In this document: positions 23,097 to 30,973 of the stretch, one piece after another | Layout: each line of letters begins with the position of its first letter | How positions within the stretch are numbered: the first letter of the stretch is position 1 | NCBI RefSeq assembly: GCF_040393045.1 | Contig: NZ_JBEBUX010000019.1 | Coordinates: forward strand, 1 to 40,880 | Length of the DNA: 40,880 bases | Direction of reading: 5' to 3' | Origin: Pollutimonas bauzanensis_A | GTDB taxonomy: Bacteria; Pseudomonadota; Gammaproteobacteria; Burkholderiales; Burkholderiaceae_B | Notes under the pieces: generated by a model | What the model saw: only the letters and a program-made list of their open reading frames with translations | The model's database searches: none | What the model was told of the DNA's origin: nothing | Translations under genes and position numbers: made by a program

Positions 23097-25529
23097 TCAG
23101 ACTGTAAGAGTTTCAAATTCACGGCGCGCAGGCGTGGGTTCGATGCGTTCCGCCCACGGGTCTACTTCGAACGACAGCGCAAATTTCAATCGCGCATACA
23201 GTTCGGCGCGATGCTTGGCGTCGTCGATGACGCGTGCCTTGGCGTGATCCAGGCCGACACGGCTCAGGTAATGGCAGGTTCGCTCCAGGTAGAAGGCTTC
23301 TTCGCGATAGAGCTGCAGGAAGGCGCCTGTGTATTCCAGGACCTCGTCGTGCGTCTGTACCTTGACGAAAAACTGGGCGACTTCCGTCTTGATGCCGCCA
23401 TTGCCGCCTACATATAATTCCCAACCCGACTCCACAGCGATAATGCCTATGTCTTTGATGCCGGACTCAGCGCAGTTGCGGGGGCAACCAGATACTGCCA
23501 GCTTGACTTTATGCGGGCTGGGCATGCCGACCAAGTCCTTTTCCAGCGCAATGCCCATGCCGGTCGAGTCTTGGGTGCCGAAGCGGCAGAACTCTTTGCC
23601 AACGCAGGTCTTGACCGTGCGCAAGCTTTTTCCATAGGCATGGCCCGAAGGCATATCGAGGTCTTTCCAGACCGCAGGCAAGTCTTCCTTTTTAATGCCC
23701 AGCAAATCAATACGCTGCCCGCCTGTGACCTTGACCATGGGCACGTTGTATTTGTCAGCGACATCGGCGATGCGGCGCAGTTCGGATGGGTTGGTGACGC
23801 CGCCCCACATGCGCGGCACCACGGAATAAGTACCATCCTTCTGAATATTGGCATGCACGCGTTCGTTGACCAGGCGCGACTGGCTGTCGTCCTTGGCTTC
23901 GCCCGGCCATGTGGACATCAGGTAGTAATTCAGGGCGGGCCGGCACGTGGCGCAACCGTCTGTCGTACGCCATTCCAGAAAGCGCATGGCGCCGGATATC
24001 GATGTGAGGTGCTGGTCCTTGATGACCTTGCGGATTTCGCCATGGGTATAGTCGGTGCAGGGGCACAGCGGCTTCTCCGATTTGGGCTTGATGTCGGCGG
24101 CGCCGCCTATGCAGTTGATCAGAATCTGCTCCACCACGCTCGTGCAGGACCCGCAGGAACTCGATGCCTTCGTGTGTTTTTTGACCTCATCCACAGTGAA
24201 CAGGCCTTTCTCGCGTATGGCCTTGACGATGGTGCCTTTACACACCCCATTGCAGCCACAGACTTCGGTGGCGTCCGGCATGCTGGCTATGCTGTTCTCA
24301 CCCGAATGGCTGGCGTCGCCCATTGCACTTTCACCGAACATCAGGTGTTCACGCAGCTCGGCGATGGATTTGCCTTCGCGGATCAGGCGGAAATACCAGG
24401 CGCCGTCTGCCGTGTCGCCATATAGGCAGGCGCCTATCAGCTTGTCGTTCTTGATGACCAGCTTCTTGTACACACCGCCTATCGGATCGGCCAATGTGAT
24501 GGCTTCGGTGTCGGCATTGCCGATGAAGTCGCCCGCCGAAAACACATCAATACCCGTCACTTTCAGCTTGGTGGAAATAGTGCTGCCGGAATACCTGCCT
24601 ATGCCATGAAAGGCCAGGTGGTTGGCGGCGACTTTGGCCTGTTCGAACAAGGGGGCGACCAGCCCGTAAGCCATGCCGCGATGGCTGACGCATTCGCCCA
24701 CCGCGTAAACGCTGGGGTCATACGTCTGCAGGGTATCGTTGACGATGATGCCGCGCTCGGTATAGATGCCGGCCTGTTCGGCCAGATCAATATTGGGCCG
24801 TATGCCGACAGCCATGACAACCAGGTCGGTGGCCAGTTCGGTGCCATCCTTGAAGCGTATGCTTTTGATGGAGCCTGTTTCGTCTCCGATGATGGCTTCG
24901 GTCTGGTGTTCCATCAGGAATTCCAGGCCGCGGCTTTCCAGGCTTTTCTGCAGCAGCCTGGCCGCCGCGCTGTCCAGTTGGCGATCCAGCAGCGTCGACC
25001 CAAGATGCACGACACACACCTTCATGCCGCGTACGGCCAGGCCATTGGCCGCTTCCAGCCCCAGCAGCCCGCCGCCTATCACCACGGCATGCTTGAGTTT
25101 GCTGGAGGCGTCTATCATCAGATTGACATCGCGGATGTCGCGGAAGGTAATGACGCCTTGCAGATCGTTGCCGGGCACCGGCAGGATAAAAGGATTCGAG
25201 CCCGTAGCCAGCAGCAGCCTGTCGTATTTTGCGACGGTGCCGTCGCTGGCAAGCACTTCCTTGCGAGCACGGTTGATCTGTGCGACGGTGCTATTCAGGT
25301 GCAGCGTAATGCCGTTTTCTTCATACCAACTGGTGTCGTTAAGGATGATGTCCTGGATGGTTTGTTCGCCCGTCAAGACGGGGGACAACAGGATGCGGTT
25401 GTAGTTGGGATAAGGCTCTGAGCCGAACACGGTAATCTCATAAAGATTCGGGTCAAGCTTGAGCAATTCTTCCAGTGTCCGGATGCCGGCCATGCCATTG
25501 CCGACGACGACGAGTTTGAGTTTTTTCAT
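23097..25529 (-). CDS. nirB: nitrite reductase (NADH) large subunit, siroheme enzyme
   Basis: 810 residues, cytoplasmic; it reduces nitrite to ammonium with NADH. The N-terminal FAD/NADH module (VVVGNGMAGIRTLEELLKLD, then HAVVIGGGLLGLEAANGLAV) is followed by two BFD-like segments (CGCNGVC...CGSC and CPCTDY...CATC). The C-terminal sulfite/nitrite reductase domains carry the 4Fe-4S/siroheme cysteines in CVGKEFC and SGCPRNCAES. The ATG overlaps the stop of nrtD by 4 bp. The siroheme requirement explains cobA in the same operon. Confidence 0.96.
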   Translation of the reverse strand: MKKLKLVVVGNGMAGIRTLEELLKLDPNLYEITVFGSEPYPNYNRILLSPVLTGEQTIQDIILNDTSWYEENGITLHLNSTVAQINRARKEVLASDGTVAKYDRLLLATGSNPFILPVPGNDLQGVITFRDIRDVNLMIDASSKLKHAVVIGGGLLGLEAANGLAVRGMKVCVVHLGSTLLDRQLDSAAARLLQKSLESRGLEFLMEHQTEAIIGDETGSIKSIRFKDGTELATDLVVMAVGIRPNIDLAEQAGIYTERGIIVNDTLQTYDPSVYAVGECVSHRGMAYGLVAPLFEQAKVAANHLAFHGIGRYSGSTISTKLKVTGIDVFSAGDFIGNADTEAITLADPIGGVYKKLVIKNDKLIGACLYGDTADGAWYFRLIREGKSIAELREHLMFGESAMGDASHSGENSIASMPDATEVCGCNGVCKGTIVKAIREKGLFTVDEVKKHTKASSSCGSCTSVVEQILINCIGGAADIKPKSEKPLCPCTDYTHGEIRKVIKDQHLTSISGAMRFLEWRTTDGCATCRPALNYYLMSTWPGEAKDDSQSRLVNERVHANIQKDGTYSVVPRMWGGVTNPSELRRIADVADKYNVPMVKVTGGQRIDLLGIKKEDLPAVWKDLDMPSGHAYGKSLRTVKTCVGKEFCRFGTQDSTGMGIALEKDLVGMPSPHKVKLAVSGCPRNCAESGIKDIGIIAVESGWELYVGGNGGIKTEVAQFFVKVQTHDEVLEYTGAFLQLYREEAFYLERTCHYLSRVGLDHAKARVIDDAKHRAELYARLKFALSFEVDPWAERIEPTPARREFETLTV

Positions 25530-26386
25530 GATGCGGTGTCAATCAATAGTTGTGCTTGTTCCGAATCGGCATGGAGCACGCCGCTGGCGTCGTTAATAGT
25601 TTCTGGAGAGCGATGGCGCTGGTGCAGGAAGCCCAGAACCGCTGCGCGATACAAGGCATATTCGGGGTCGTCGAGCAAGGCCAGGCGATTGCGCGGGCGG
25701 GCCAGATTAACTTGCAGAACCTCGCCTATGGTGGCCGCGGGGCCGTTGGTCAGCATCACGATGCGATCCGACAGCAGCACCGCTTCGTCGACATCGTGCG
25801 TCACCATGATGGCCGTGGTCGCTGTGCTGGCCACGATACGCAGCAGCTCGTCTTGCAGATGCGCACGGGTCAGTGAATCGAGTGCGCCGAAAGGCTCGTC
25901 CAGCAGCAATACTTTGGGCTCGATGGCCAGGGCGCGGGCAATGCCTACGCGTTGCTTCATGCCGCCAGAAATTTCCTTGGGAAGCTTATGCTGCGCGTCG
26001 CGTAAACCCACCAGGATCAGCGCTGCCGCCGTCCGGGCCCGGAGTTGTCCGGCACTTTCGGTGGCCGAGAAAACGCGTTCTACGGCCAGGTAAACATTCT
26101 GGAAGCATGTCAGCCAAGGCAACAAGGAATGATTCTGGAACACCACTGCGCGATCCGGGCCGGGCCCCTTGATTTCTTTTTCGGCGCACAGCAGCACGCC
26201 CGTGGTCGGCGCTGTGATGCCGGCAATCAGGTTCAGCAAAGTAGACTTGCCGCAACCCGAATGGCCGATCAGGGAAATGAATTCCCCTTTGCGTATGTTC
26301 AGGTTGATGTCGCGCAAGGCAACGAAATCGCCCTTCTTCGACGAAAAGGTTTGTCCGACATATTCAATGCGTACGAATTTTTCCAT
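25526..26386 (-). CDS. nrtD: nitrate ABC transporter ATP-binding protein
   Basis: 286 residues with all ABC motifs: Walker A GHSGCGKSTLL, Q-loop VFQNHSLLPW, signature ISGGMKQRVGIARAL, Walker B VLLLDEPFGALD and the H-loop MVTHDVDEA. The sequence around the Q-loop (LPWLTCFQNVYLAV) is typical of NrtD/NasD and TauB/SsuB ATPases. GAGG lies nine bases before the ATG, which is 4 bp from the permease stop. It lacks the extra NrtA-like domain found in cyanobacterial NrtC. It powers nitrate import through the adjacent permease. Confidence 0.93.
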   Translation of the reverse strand: MEKFVRIEYVGQTFSSKKGDFVALRDINLNIRKGEFISLIGHSGCGKSTLLNLIAGITAPTTGVLLCAEKEIKGPGPDRAVVFQNHSLLPWLTCFQNVYLAVERVFSATESAGQLRARTAAALILVGLRDAQHKLPKEISGGMKQRVGIARALAIEPKVLLLDEPFGALDSLTRAHLQDELLRIVASTATTAIMVTHDVDEAVLLSDRIVMLTNGPAATIGEVLQVNLARPRNRLALLDDPEYALYRAAVLGFLHQRHRSPETINDASGVLHADSEQAQLLIDTAS

Positions 26387-26390
26387 GGTT

Positions 26391-27221
26391 TCAAGCCTCG
26401 TTATGGTGCAGGCGCTTGGCCAGGTTGAGAAGTATCAGGTCCAGCAATAGCCCGACTACGCCAATGACAAGTACGGCGATCAGAATGTTCTGAACGTTCA
26501 GGTTGTTCCATTCATCCCACAGCCAGAAGCCCAGCCCCGTGCCGCCGGTCAGCATTTCGGCAGCCACGATGACCAGCCAGGCAGTGCCTATGGACAGTCG
26601 CACGCCGGTCATGACATAAGGCGCCACCGAAGGCAGAAGAATGCGGGTGAAGATCTTCCATTCAGATAAATCCAGCACGCGGGCAACGTTCAGATAGTCT
26701 TGCGGAACGCGCCTGACCCCTTCGGCGGTGTTGATGATCATGGGCCATATCGAACAAATGAAAATCGCCCAGATTGCTGCCGGATTGGCCGCCTTGAACA
26801 GCAGCAGGCCCAGGGGCAGCCAAGCCAGGGGCGATACGGGCCGAAGCAGATTGATGACGGGTGAGCAAATGGCGTTGAGCACCGGCATGCGTCCAATCAG
26901 AAAGCCGGTGGGGATGCCGACGACGGCTGCCAGTGCGAAGCCCAGGGCCACGCGTCCCAACGATGCCAGGATGTTCCAGCCTATGCCGACATCATTCGGA
27001 CCGTTGTCATAGAAGGGGGATTTGAATAATTCTATGGCGGCCAGCAGCGTAGGCTCGGGGCCGGGAATTTCGACGACTTTCAGGGAAATGATTTTCCAGA
27101 TCACCAGTAGCAGGGTAAAACCTGTGATCGGGCCTGCACTGGCGCTGGCGATACGCTCCATGCTTTCTCGCCAGCTTGTCCCGCGTACGAATGCGGAAAG
27201 ACGTGCTGCAATCGTGGTCAT
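26391..27221 (-). CDS. nrtB: nitrate ABC transporter permease
   Basis: 276 residues from the ATG at 27221, chosen over the ATG at 27230 because AAAGGA is then nine bases upstream. About six membrane segments are visible, the first ITGFTLLLVIWKIISLKVV. The binding-protein-dependent transport signature is in the EGVRRVPQDYLNVARVLDLS and ILLPSVAPYVMTGVRLSIG region, the EAA loop that contacts the ATPase. It is specific to the NrtB/SsuC/TauC class. Position between nrtA and nrtD assigns it to nitrate/nitrite uptake. Confidence 0.92.
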   Translation of the reverse strand: MTTIAARLSAFVRGTSWRESMERIASASAGPITGFTLLLVIWKIISLKVVEIPGPEPTLLAAIELFKSPFYDNGPNDVGIGWNILASLGRVALGFALAAVVGIPTGFLIGRMPVLNAICSPVINLLRPVSPLAWLPLGLLLFKAANPAAIWAIFICSIWPMIINTAEGVRRVPQDYLNVARVLDLSEWKIFTRILLPSVAPYVMTGVRLSIGTAWLVIVAAEMLTGGTGLGFWLWDEWNNLNVQNILIAVLVIGVVGLLLDLILLNLAKRLHHNEA

Positions 27222-27235
27222 ATGATGCATTCCTT

Positions 27236-28546
27236 TTATGGGGCTTTGATCTTGAAGCCGTCGGCGTATCGGGCTGGATCGCTGCCATCCCACACCACGC
27301 CGTCAATCAGGGTGCTGGATCGCGTTTCGCTGGTGGGGAGGGCGGTGCCCGCGGCCTGTGCCGCCTGCTTGTAAACGTCAATGCGATTGACCTGGCTGGC
27401 CACGGCAAGATAATCGGGGTGGGTCTTGCTCAGGCCCCAGCGCTTGTGTTGAGTCAGGAACCACATGCCGTCGCTCAGGTAAGGGAAGTTGCTTGCGCCG
27501 TCTCCATAGAAACGCATGGGATGTTTGTCGGCCCACGATTTTCCCAGTCCGTTGTCATAGTGGCCCAGCATCCGGCCGACGATGGTATCTACATCCGTAT
27601 TCACATAGGATTTGGCGGCAATGGTTTGCGCCGTCTTGCGAATGTTGTCGGGTGAGCTGTCTATCCACCGACCGGCCTCCAGAATGGCCGCTGTGACGGC
27701 TCGCGCCGTGTTGGGATGCTGTTGCACGAATTCCAGCCGAGTGCCCAACACTTTTTCAGGGTGATCGGCCCAGATGTCCTGCGATGTTGCCGCGGTAAAG
27801 CCAAGCTGGTCGATGATGGCGCGCGCATTCCAGGGCTCTCCCACACAGAACCCATCGATATTGCCGATGCGCATGTTGGACACCATTTGCGGCGGAGGAA
27901 CGGTGACAGTGCGGGTGGATAGCGGATCGATCCCGTAACTGGCCAGCCAGTAATAAAGCCACATGGCGTGGGTGCCGGTGGGAAAGGTATGGGCAAAGGT
28001 GTACTGGCGCGGATCGCTGGCCATTTTCTTTTGCAGTGACTCGCCGTCGGTGACGCCGGCGTCGTGCATTTGCCGGGATAAGGTGATGCCCTGGCCGTTC
28101 TGATTCAAGTTCATCAAGACGGCCATGTCTTGCTTGGCGCCGGCCAGGCCGACTTGCATGCCATATATCAGGCCATACAAAACATGCGCCATATCGAGGT
28201 CGCCGTTGGACAGCTTTTGACGCATTCCGGCCCATGATGCTTCTTTGGCCGGAATGATTTTTACGCCATGTTTCTTGTCGAAGCCCATGACTGAGGCCAT
28301 GACAACCGAAGCGCAATCGGTCAACGGAATAAAGCCGATTTTTACTTCTGTTTTTTCGGGAGCATCGGAACCCGCGGCCCAGGCGCCTGCGCGTACTAGC
28401 GGATCGACTAGCGACATCAAGCCCAGGCCCGCGACTGCCTTGGCGGTGTTTCCCATCCAGAGCCGCCGCTGCGTGTTGGCTGGCGAGGTCGGGAGGTCAA
28501 GCGTGGTGGGCGTAGCGGCGGAGGTGTTCTTTTTGGCGGATGTCAT
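27236..28546 (-). CDS. nrtA: nitrate ABC transporter periplasmic substrate-binding protein
   Basis: 436 residues. It is the first gene of the nitrate operon. After about 25 residues it has RRLWMGNTAKAVAGLGLMSL, which resembles a twin-arginine (Tat) signal and precedes the mature domain (VKIGFIPLTDCASVVMASVM). The segments KIIPAKEASWAGMRQKLSNG, DGFCVGEPWNARAIIDQLGF and NFPYLSDGMWFLTQHKRWGL are characteristic of NrtA/NasF nitrate-binding proteins. It hands nitrate or nitrite to NrtB/NrtD. A sigma-54-type promoter and NtrC-like sites lie just upstream, so nitrogen limitation probably drives expression. Confidence 0.94.
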   Translation of the reverse strand: MTSAKKNTSAATPTTLDLPTSPANTQRRLWMGNTAKAVAGLGLMSLVDPLVRAGAWAAGSDAPEKTEVKIGFIPLTDCASVVMASVMGFDKKHGVKIIPAKEASWAGMRQKLSNGDLDMAHVLYGLIYGMQVGLAGAKQDMAVLMNLNQNGQGITLSRQMHDAGVTDGESLQKKMASDPRQYTFAHTFPTGTHAMWLYYWLASYGIDPLSTRTVTVPPPQMVSNMRIGNIDGFCVGEPWNARAIIDQLGFTAATSQDIWADHPEKVLGTRLEFVQQHPNTARAVTAAILEAGRWIDSSPDNIRKTAQTIAAKSYVNTDVDTIVGRMLGHYDNGLGKSWADKHPMRFYGDGASNFPYLSDGMWFLTQHKRWGLSKTHPDYLAVASQVNRIDVYKQAAQAAGTALPTSETRSSTLIDGVVWDGSDPARYADGFKIKAP

Positions 28547-28581
28547 GGGCAGTCCATATGAAAGAGGCTACTTCACAACTA

Positions 28582-28597
28582 CGCAACTAGCATGCCA
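28582..28597 (-). promoter_or_regulatory. sigma-54 (RpoN) promoter of the nrt-nir-nas operon
   Basis: The minus strand reads TGGCATGCTAGTTGCG, matching TGGCACG-N4-TTGCA with GG at -24 and GC at -12 in exact register. The expected start point near 28571 gives a leader of about 25 bases before nrtA. The correct spacing and orientation, in front of a nitrogen-assimilation operon, make this a strong candidate. Confidence 0.7.
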
Positions 28598-28659
28598 ACT
28601 TTTTTACAGATAAGAAGGGGGGGTATGCGGTACGACACGCCCTCACAAGAACCTTGCGC

Positions 28660-28674
28660 GCACTCCGAACGGGC
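28660..28674. promoter_or_regulatory. NtrC-like enhancer site, distal to dinB (imperfect)
   Basis: GCACTCCGAACGGGC matches the NtrC pattern GCAC-N7-GTGC with one mismatch in the second half. Its centre is 31 bp, about three helical turns, from the better site at 28691-28705, and about 83 bp upstream of the sigma-54 -12 element. Confidence 0.45.
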
Positions 28675-28690
28675 AGGGAATTTGTGCAGC

Positions 28691-28705
28691 GCACTAAAGT
28701 TGTGC
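28691..28705. promoter_or_regulatory. NtrC-like enhancer site, proximal to dinB
   Basis: GCACTAAAGTTGTGC is a full GCAC-N7-GTGC dyad, as in known glnA enhancer sites. It lies about 115 bp upstream of the sigma-54 -12 element of nrtA, a usual enhancer distance. It also covers the -35 region of the divergent dinB promoter. Confidence 0.55.
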
Positions 28706-28717
28706 ACTTCGCTGCCT

Positions 28718-28723
28718 TATAAT
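28718..28723 (+). promoter_or_regulatory. -10 element of the dinB promoter
   Basis: A perfect TATAAT with a weak -35 (TAAAGT at 28695-28700, 17-base spacing). The predicted start point, near 28730, falls inside the LexA box that follows. Confidence 0.5.
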
Positions 28724-28726
28724 TCG

Positions 28727-28742
28727 CTGTGTATTTACACAG
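28727..28742. promoter_or_regulatory. LexA box (SOS operator) of dinB
   Basis: CTGTGTATTTACACAG matches CTGT-N8-ACAG and is a perfect dyad with 7-base arms around TT. It ends 10 bp before the dinB ATG and just downstream of the TATAAT, so LexA bound here would block initiation. Confidence 0.75.
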
Positions 28743-28752
28743 TCTGCCCGCC

Positions 28753-29934
28753 ATGGACTCCGAGCCGCTTGCCATTCCTGCTGTTGAACGCCGCATCGCC
28801 CATCTTGATATGGACGCGTTCTATGCGTCGGTAGAGCTTTTGCGTTACCCCGAACTGCGAGGCTTGCCGGTGGTGATAGGCGGTGGCCGCGACACGCAGC
28901 CCAGAACGCTGGCCGATGGCACGCGCGTGTTTTCTCGTTTGCAAGGTTATGTGGGCCGCGGCGTGGTAACTACGTCGACCTACGAAGCGCGTGCACTGGG
29001 CGTTTTCTCGGCCATGGGCATGATGAAAGCCGCACAGTTGGCGCCGCAAGCGATTCTATTGCCTGTCGATTTCACGGCCTACCGGCATCACTCCCGCTTG
29101 TTCAAGGCGGCGGTAGCGGCGGTGGCCCCATGTATTGAAGACCGGGGTATCGATGAAATTTACATCGATCTTACTGATCACCCCGATGACACGCGACAAC
29201 TGGCGCTGCAAATCAAGGCGGCAGTGACGCAGGCAACGGGCTTGTCATGCTCTATTGGCATTTCACCGAACAAGCTGTTGTCCAAGATAGCGTCCGAGCT
29301 CGACAAGCCCGACGGCCTGACTATTATCGAACCCGGCGATTTGCAGAAACGCATTTGGCCCATGCCGGTGGCCAAGGTCAATGGGATAGGGCCCAAGGCG
29401 AATGCCAAGCTGGCAGCCATAGGCATTCACAGTATTGCGGACTTGGCTCAGGCGGCCCCCGATTTGCTGCAAGCGCATTTCGGGCTTAGCTATGCCAGCT
29501 GGCTGCTTGAGGTGGCGCACGGCATTGACGATCGTCCGGTCGTTACCTTTTCCGAACCGAAATCGATTAGCCGCGAAACGACATTCGAGCGCGATTTGCA
29601 TGTGCAGCGCGATCGCGCTGCCTTGTCGGAAGTGTTTGTGCAATTGTGTACGCAATTGGAGGCTGACTTGCAGCGCAAAGCTTACGTGGCGCGTACGATA
29701 GGTATCAAGTTGCGGTTTGATAATTTCCGTACCGTGACTCGCGACCTGACTTTGCCTGTGCATACGGCCGATGCGGCTGTCATACATCGCGCGGCGGGGC
29801 AGTGCCTTAAACGGGTATCCCTGGATCACAAAATACGGTTGCTTGGGGTGCGGGTCAGCAGTCTTTTGCCCAGTGCTGATGTATCGACAATCGACACGGT
29901 GCAAGAACCGCGTCAACTCAGCTTTTATATCTAG
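28753..29934 (+). CDS. dinB: DNA polymerase IV, Y-family translesion polymerase
   Basis: 393 residues from the ATG at 28753; a GTG at 28729 lies within the LexA box at the probable transcription start and is unlikely. Catalytic motifs are HLDMDAFYASVE (Asp19) and IDEIYIDLTD (Asp and Glu near 135). The little-finger domain includes EPKSISRETTFERDL. About 20 extra residues (DTQPRTLADGTRVFSRLQGY) lie before GVVTTSTYEARALGV compared with E. coli DinB; I recall the same in Burkholderiales. The C-terminal QLSFYI is a likely beta-clamp motif. SOS control is indicated by the LexA box. Confidence 0.93.
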   Translation: MDSEPLAIPAVERRIAHLDMDAFYASVELLRYPELRGLPVVIGGGRDTQPRTLADGTRVFSRLQGYVGRGVVTTSTYEARALGVFSAMGMMKAAQLAPQAILLPVDFTAYRHHSRLFKAAVAAVAPCIEDRGIDEIYIDLTDHPDDTRQLALQIKAAVTQATGLSCSIGISPNKLLSKIASELDKPDGLTIIEPGDLQKRIWPMPVAKVNGIGPKANAKLAAIGIHSIADLAQAAPDLLQAHFGLSYASWLLEVAHGIDDRPVVTFSEPKSISRETTFERDLHVQRDRAALSEVFVQLCTQLEADLQRKAYVARTIGIKLRFDNFRTVTRDLTLPVHTADAAVIHRAAGQCLKRVSLDHKIRLLGVRVSSLLPSADVSTIDTVQEPRQLSFYI

Positions 29935-30012
29935 TTCGCAAAGCGCCGCAACACATAACTCGCCACCGCTTTTAATAACAAAAATATTAAATCAACGCTT
30001 TGTATATTTCTT

Positions 30013-30038
30013 TTAGATATATATAAGTAATTATCTAA
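30013..30038. promoter_or_regulatory. AT-rich dyad upstream of the cystine-type transporter, putative activator site
   Basis: TTAGATA (30013-30019) and TATCTAA (30032-30038) are perfect 7-base arms with a 12-base gap, in a very AT-rich stretch (about 29970-30050). The dyad ends a few bases before a candidate -35, the place where LysR-type activators such as CysB bind. The CysB link is inferred only from the gene downstream. Confidence 0.4.
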
Positions 30039-30041
30039 TAG

Positions 30042-30070
30042 TTATAAACGGGATAAAAGCTTGCTAGCAT
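30042..30070 (+). promoter_or_regulatory. candidate promoter of the cystine-type ABC transporter genes
   Basis: TTATAA (30042-30047), a 17-base spacer, then TAGCAT (30065-30070). Both hexamers are poor matches, as expected for an activator-dependent promoter. The predicted leader is about 85 bases before the ATG at 30161. Confidence 0.35.
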
Positions 30071-30160
30071 GACATTCCAGCCAGATAATCGAGGCAGCAT
30101 CCGCTGCTCCGCTATGGCACAACGTATGTTTTTTTACGTCATCTTTGACCAGGCAAAAAA

Positions 30161-30970
30161 ATGAAACTCTCTCGTTTTGTGCGCGGCATGCTTGCCGCAG
30201 GTGTAACGGCTTTTTCGGCGCTAGCCGCCAGCGGTGCTCATGCTGCCGATTTGCTTGATACGGTCAAAGAGCGCGGCACTTTGATCGTAGGCGTCGAAGG
30301 CACCTATCCCCCCTTTAATTTCGTCGATACGAAAACCCACGAGCTTGATGGCTTTGATATTGATGTGGCCAAGCTGGTTGCTGACAAGCTGGGCGTGAAA
30401 GTGCAATTTGTTAAAACCGAATGGAGCGCCATATTGGCCGGCCTTTCTTCCGGCAAATTCGACGTTATTCTCAACCAGGTCGGCATTACGCCCGAGCGTC
30501 AGAAAACATTCGATTTCTCGGTGCCTTATGTGGCGTCCAGTCCGCAGCTCATCCTGCGTAAAAACGACGACAGCAATTACCAAAGCTTTGCCGATCTGAA
30601 AGGCAAGAAGCTGGGCGTGTCGCAAGGCAGTAACTATGAAGCCCTGGCCAAAGCTCAAGAAGGTGTCGAAGTAAAAAGCTACCCGGGCGCCCCCGAATAC
30701 TTGTCCGATTTGGTCAGCAAGCGGGTTGATGCCGCCCTCAACGATCAGTTGATGACTGCTTACTTGGTCAAGACATCCAACATTCCCATTAAGGGCGGAG
30801 CGATCGTGGGCGAGCCAAAGTTCAACGGTATTCCCTTCAAGAAAGGCAATCCGGAATTCGAGGCTGCATTGAACAAGGCATTGGAGTCGTCATTCAGCGA
30901 TGGCGAGTTCGCCAAGATTTCCACCAAATGGTTTGGGATCGATGTGAGCAAAGTGCAAAAGCCGAAATAA
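30161..30970 (+). CDS. amino-acid ABC transporter periplasmic binding protein, cystine type (FliY/TcyJ-like)
   Basis: 269 residues. A signal peptide of about 28 residues ends at AHAAD. The mature protein follows the family-3 pattern: VKERGTLIVGVEGTYPPFNF near residue 40, LDGFDIDVAKLVADKLGV, LNQVGITPERQKTFDFSVPY and the C-terminal KISTKWFGIDVSK. This is close to my memory of E. coli FliY/TcyJ (LVGLEGTYPPF, NQVTISDERKKKYDFS, SEKWFGADVTK), so L-cystine or a related amino acid is the likely ligand. A permease gene follows after 3 bp. Confidence 0.9.
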   Translation: MKLSRFVRGMLAAGVTAFSALAASGAHAADLLDTVKERGTLIVGVEGTYPPFNFVDTKTHELDGFDIDVAKLVADKLGVKVQFVKTEWSAILAGLSSGKFDVILNQVGITPERQKTFDFSVPYVASSPQLILRKNDDSNYQSFADLKGKKLGVSQGSNYEALAKAQEGVEVKSYPGAPEYLSDLVSKRVDAALNDQLMTAYLVKTSNIPIKGGAIVGEPKFNGIPFKKGNPEFEAALNKALESSFSDGEFAKISTKWFGIDVSKVQKPK

Positions 30971-30973
30971 ACC

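Noticed and set aside
23511..24425. Plus-strand open frame of about 300 codons inside nirB
   Set aside because: nirB on the other strand has full-length family motifs over the same bases; this frame has none.
30118..30133. TGGCACAACGTATGTT considered as a second sigma-54 promoter
   Set aside because: The -24 GG is present but the -12 GC is absent at the required spacing.
30120..30140. Small hairpin (ACGTA...TACGT around a T-run) before the cystine-type gene, considered as a terminator
   Set aside because: The stem is only 5 bases, the T-run is in the loop rather than after the stem, and it lies downstream of the probable promoter.
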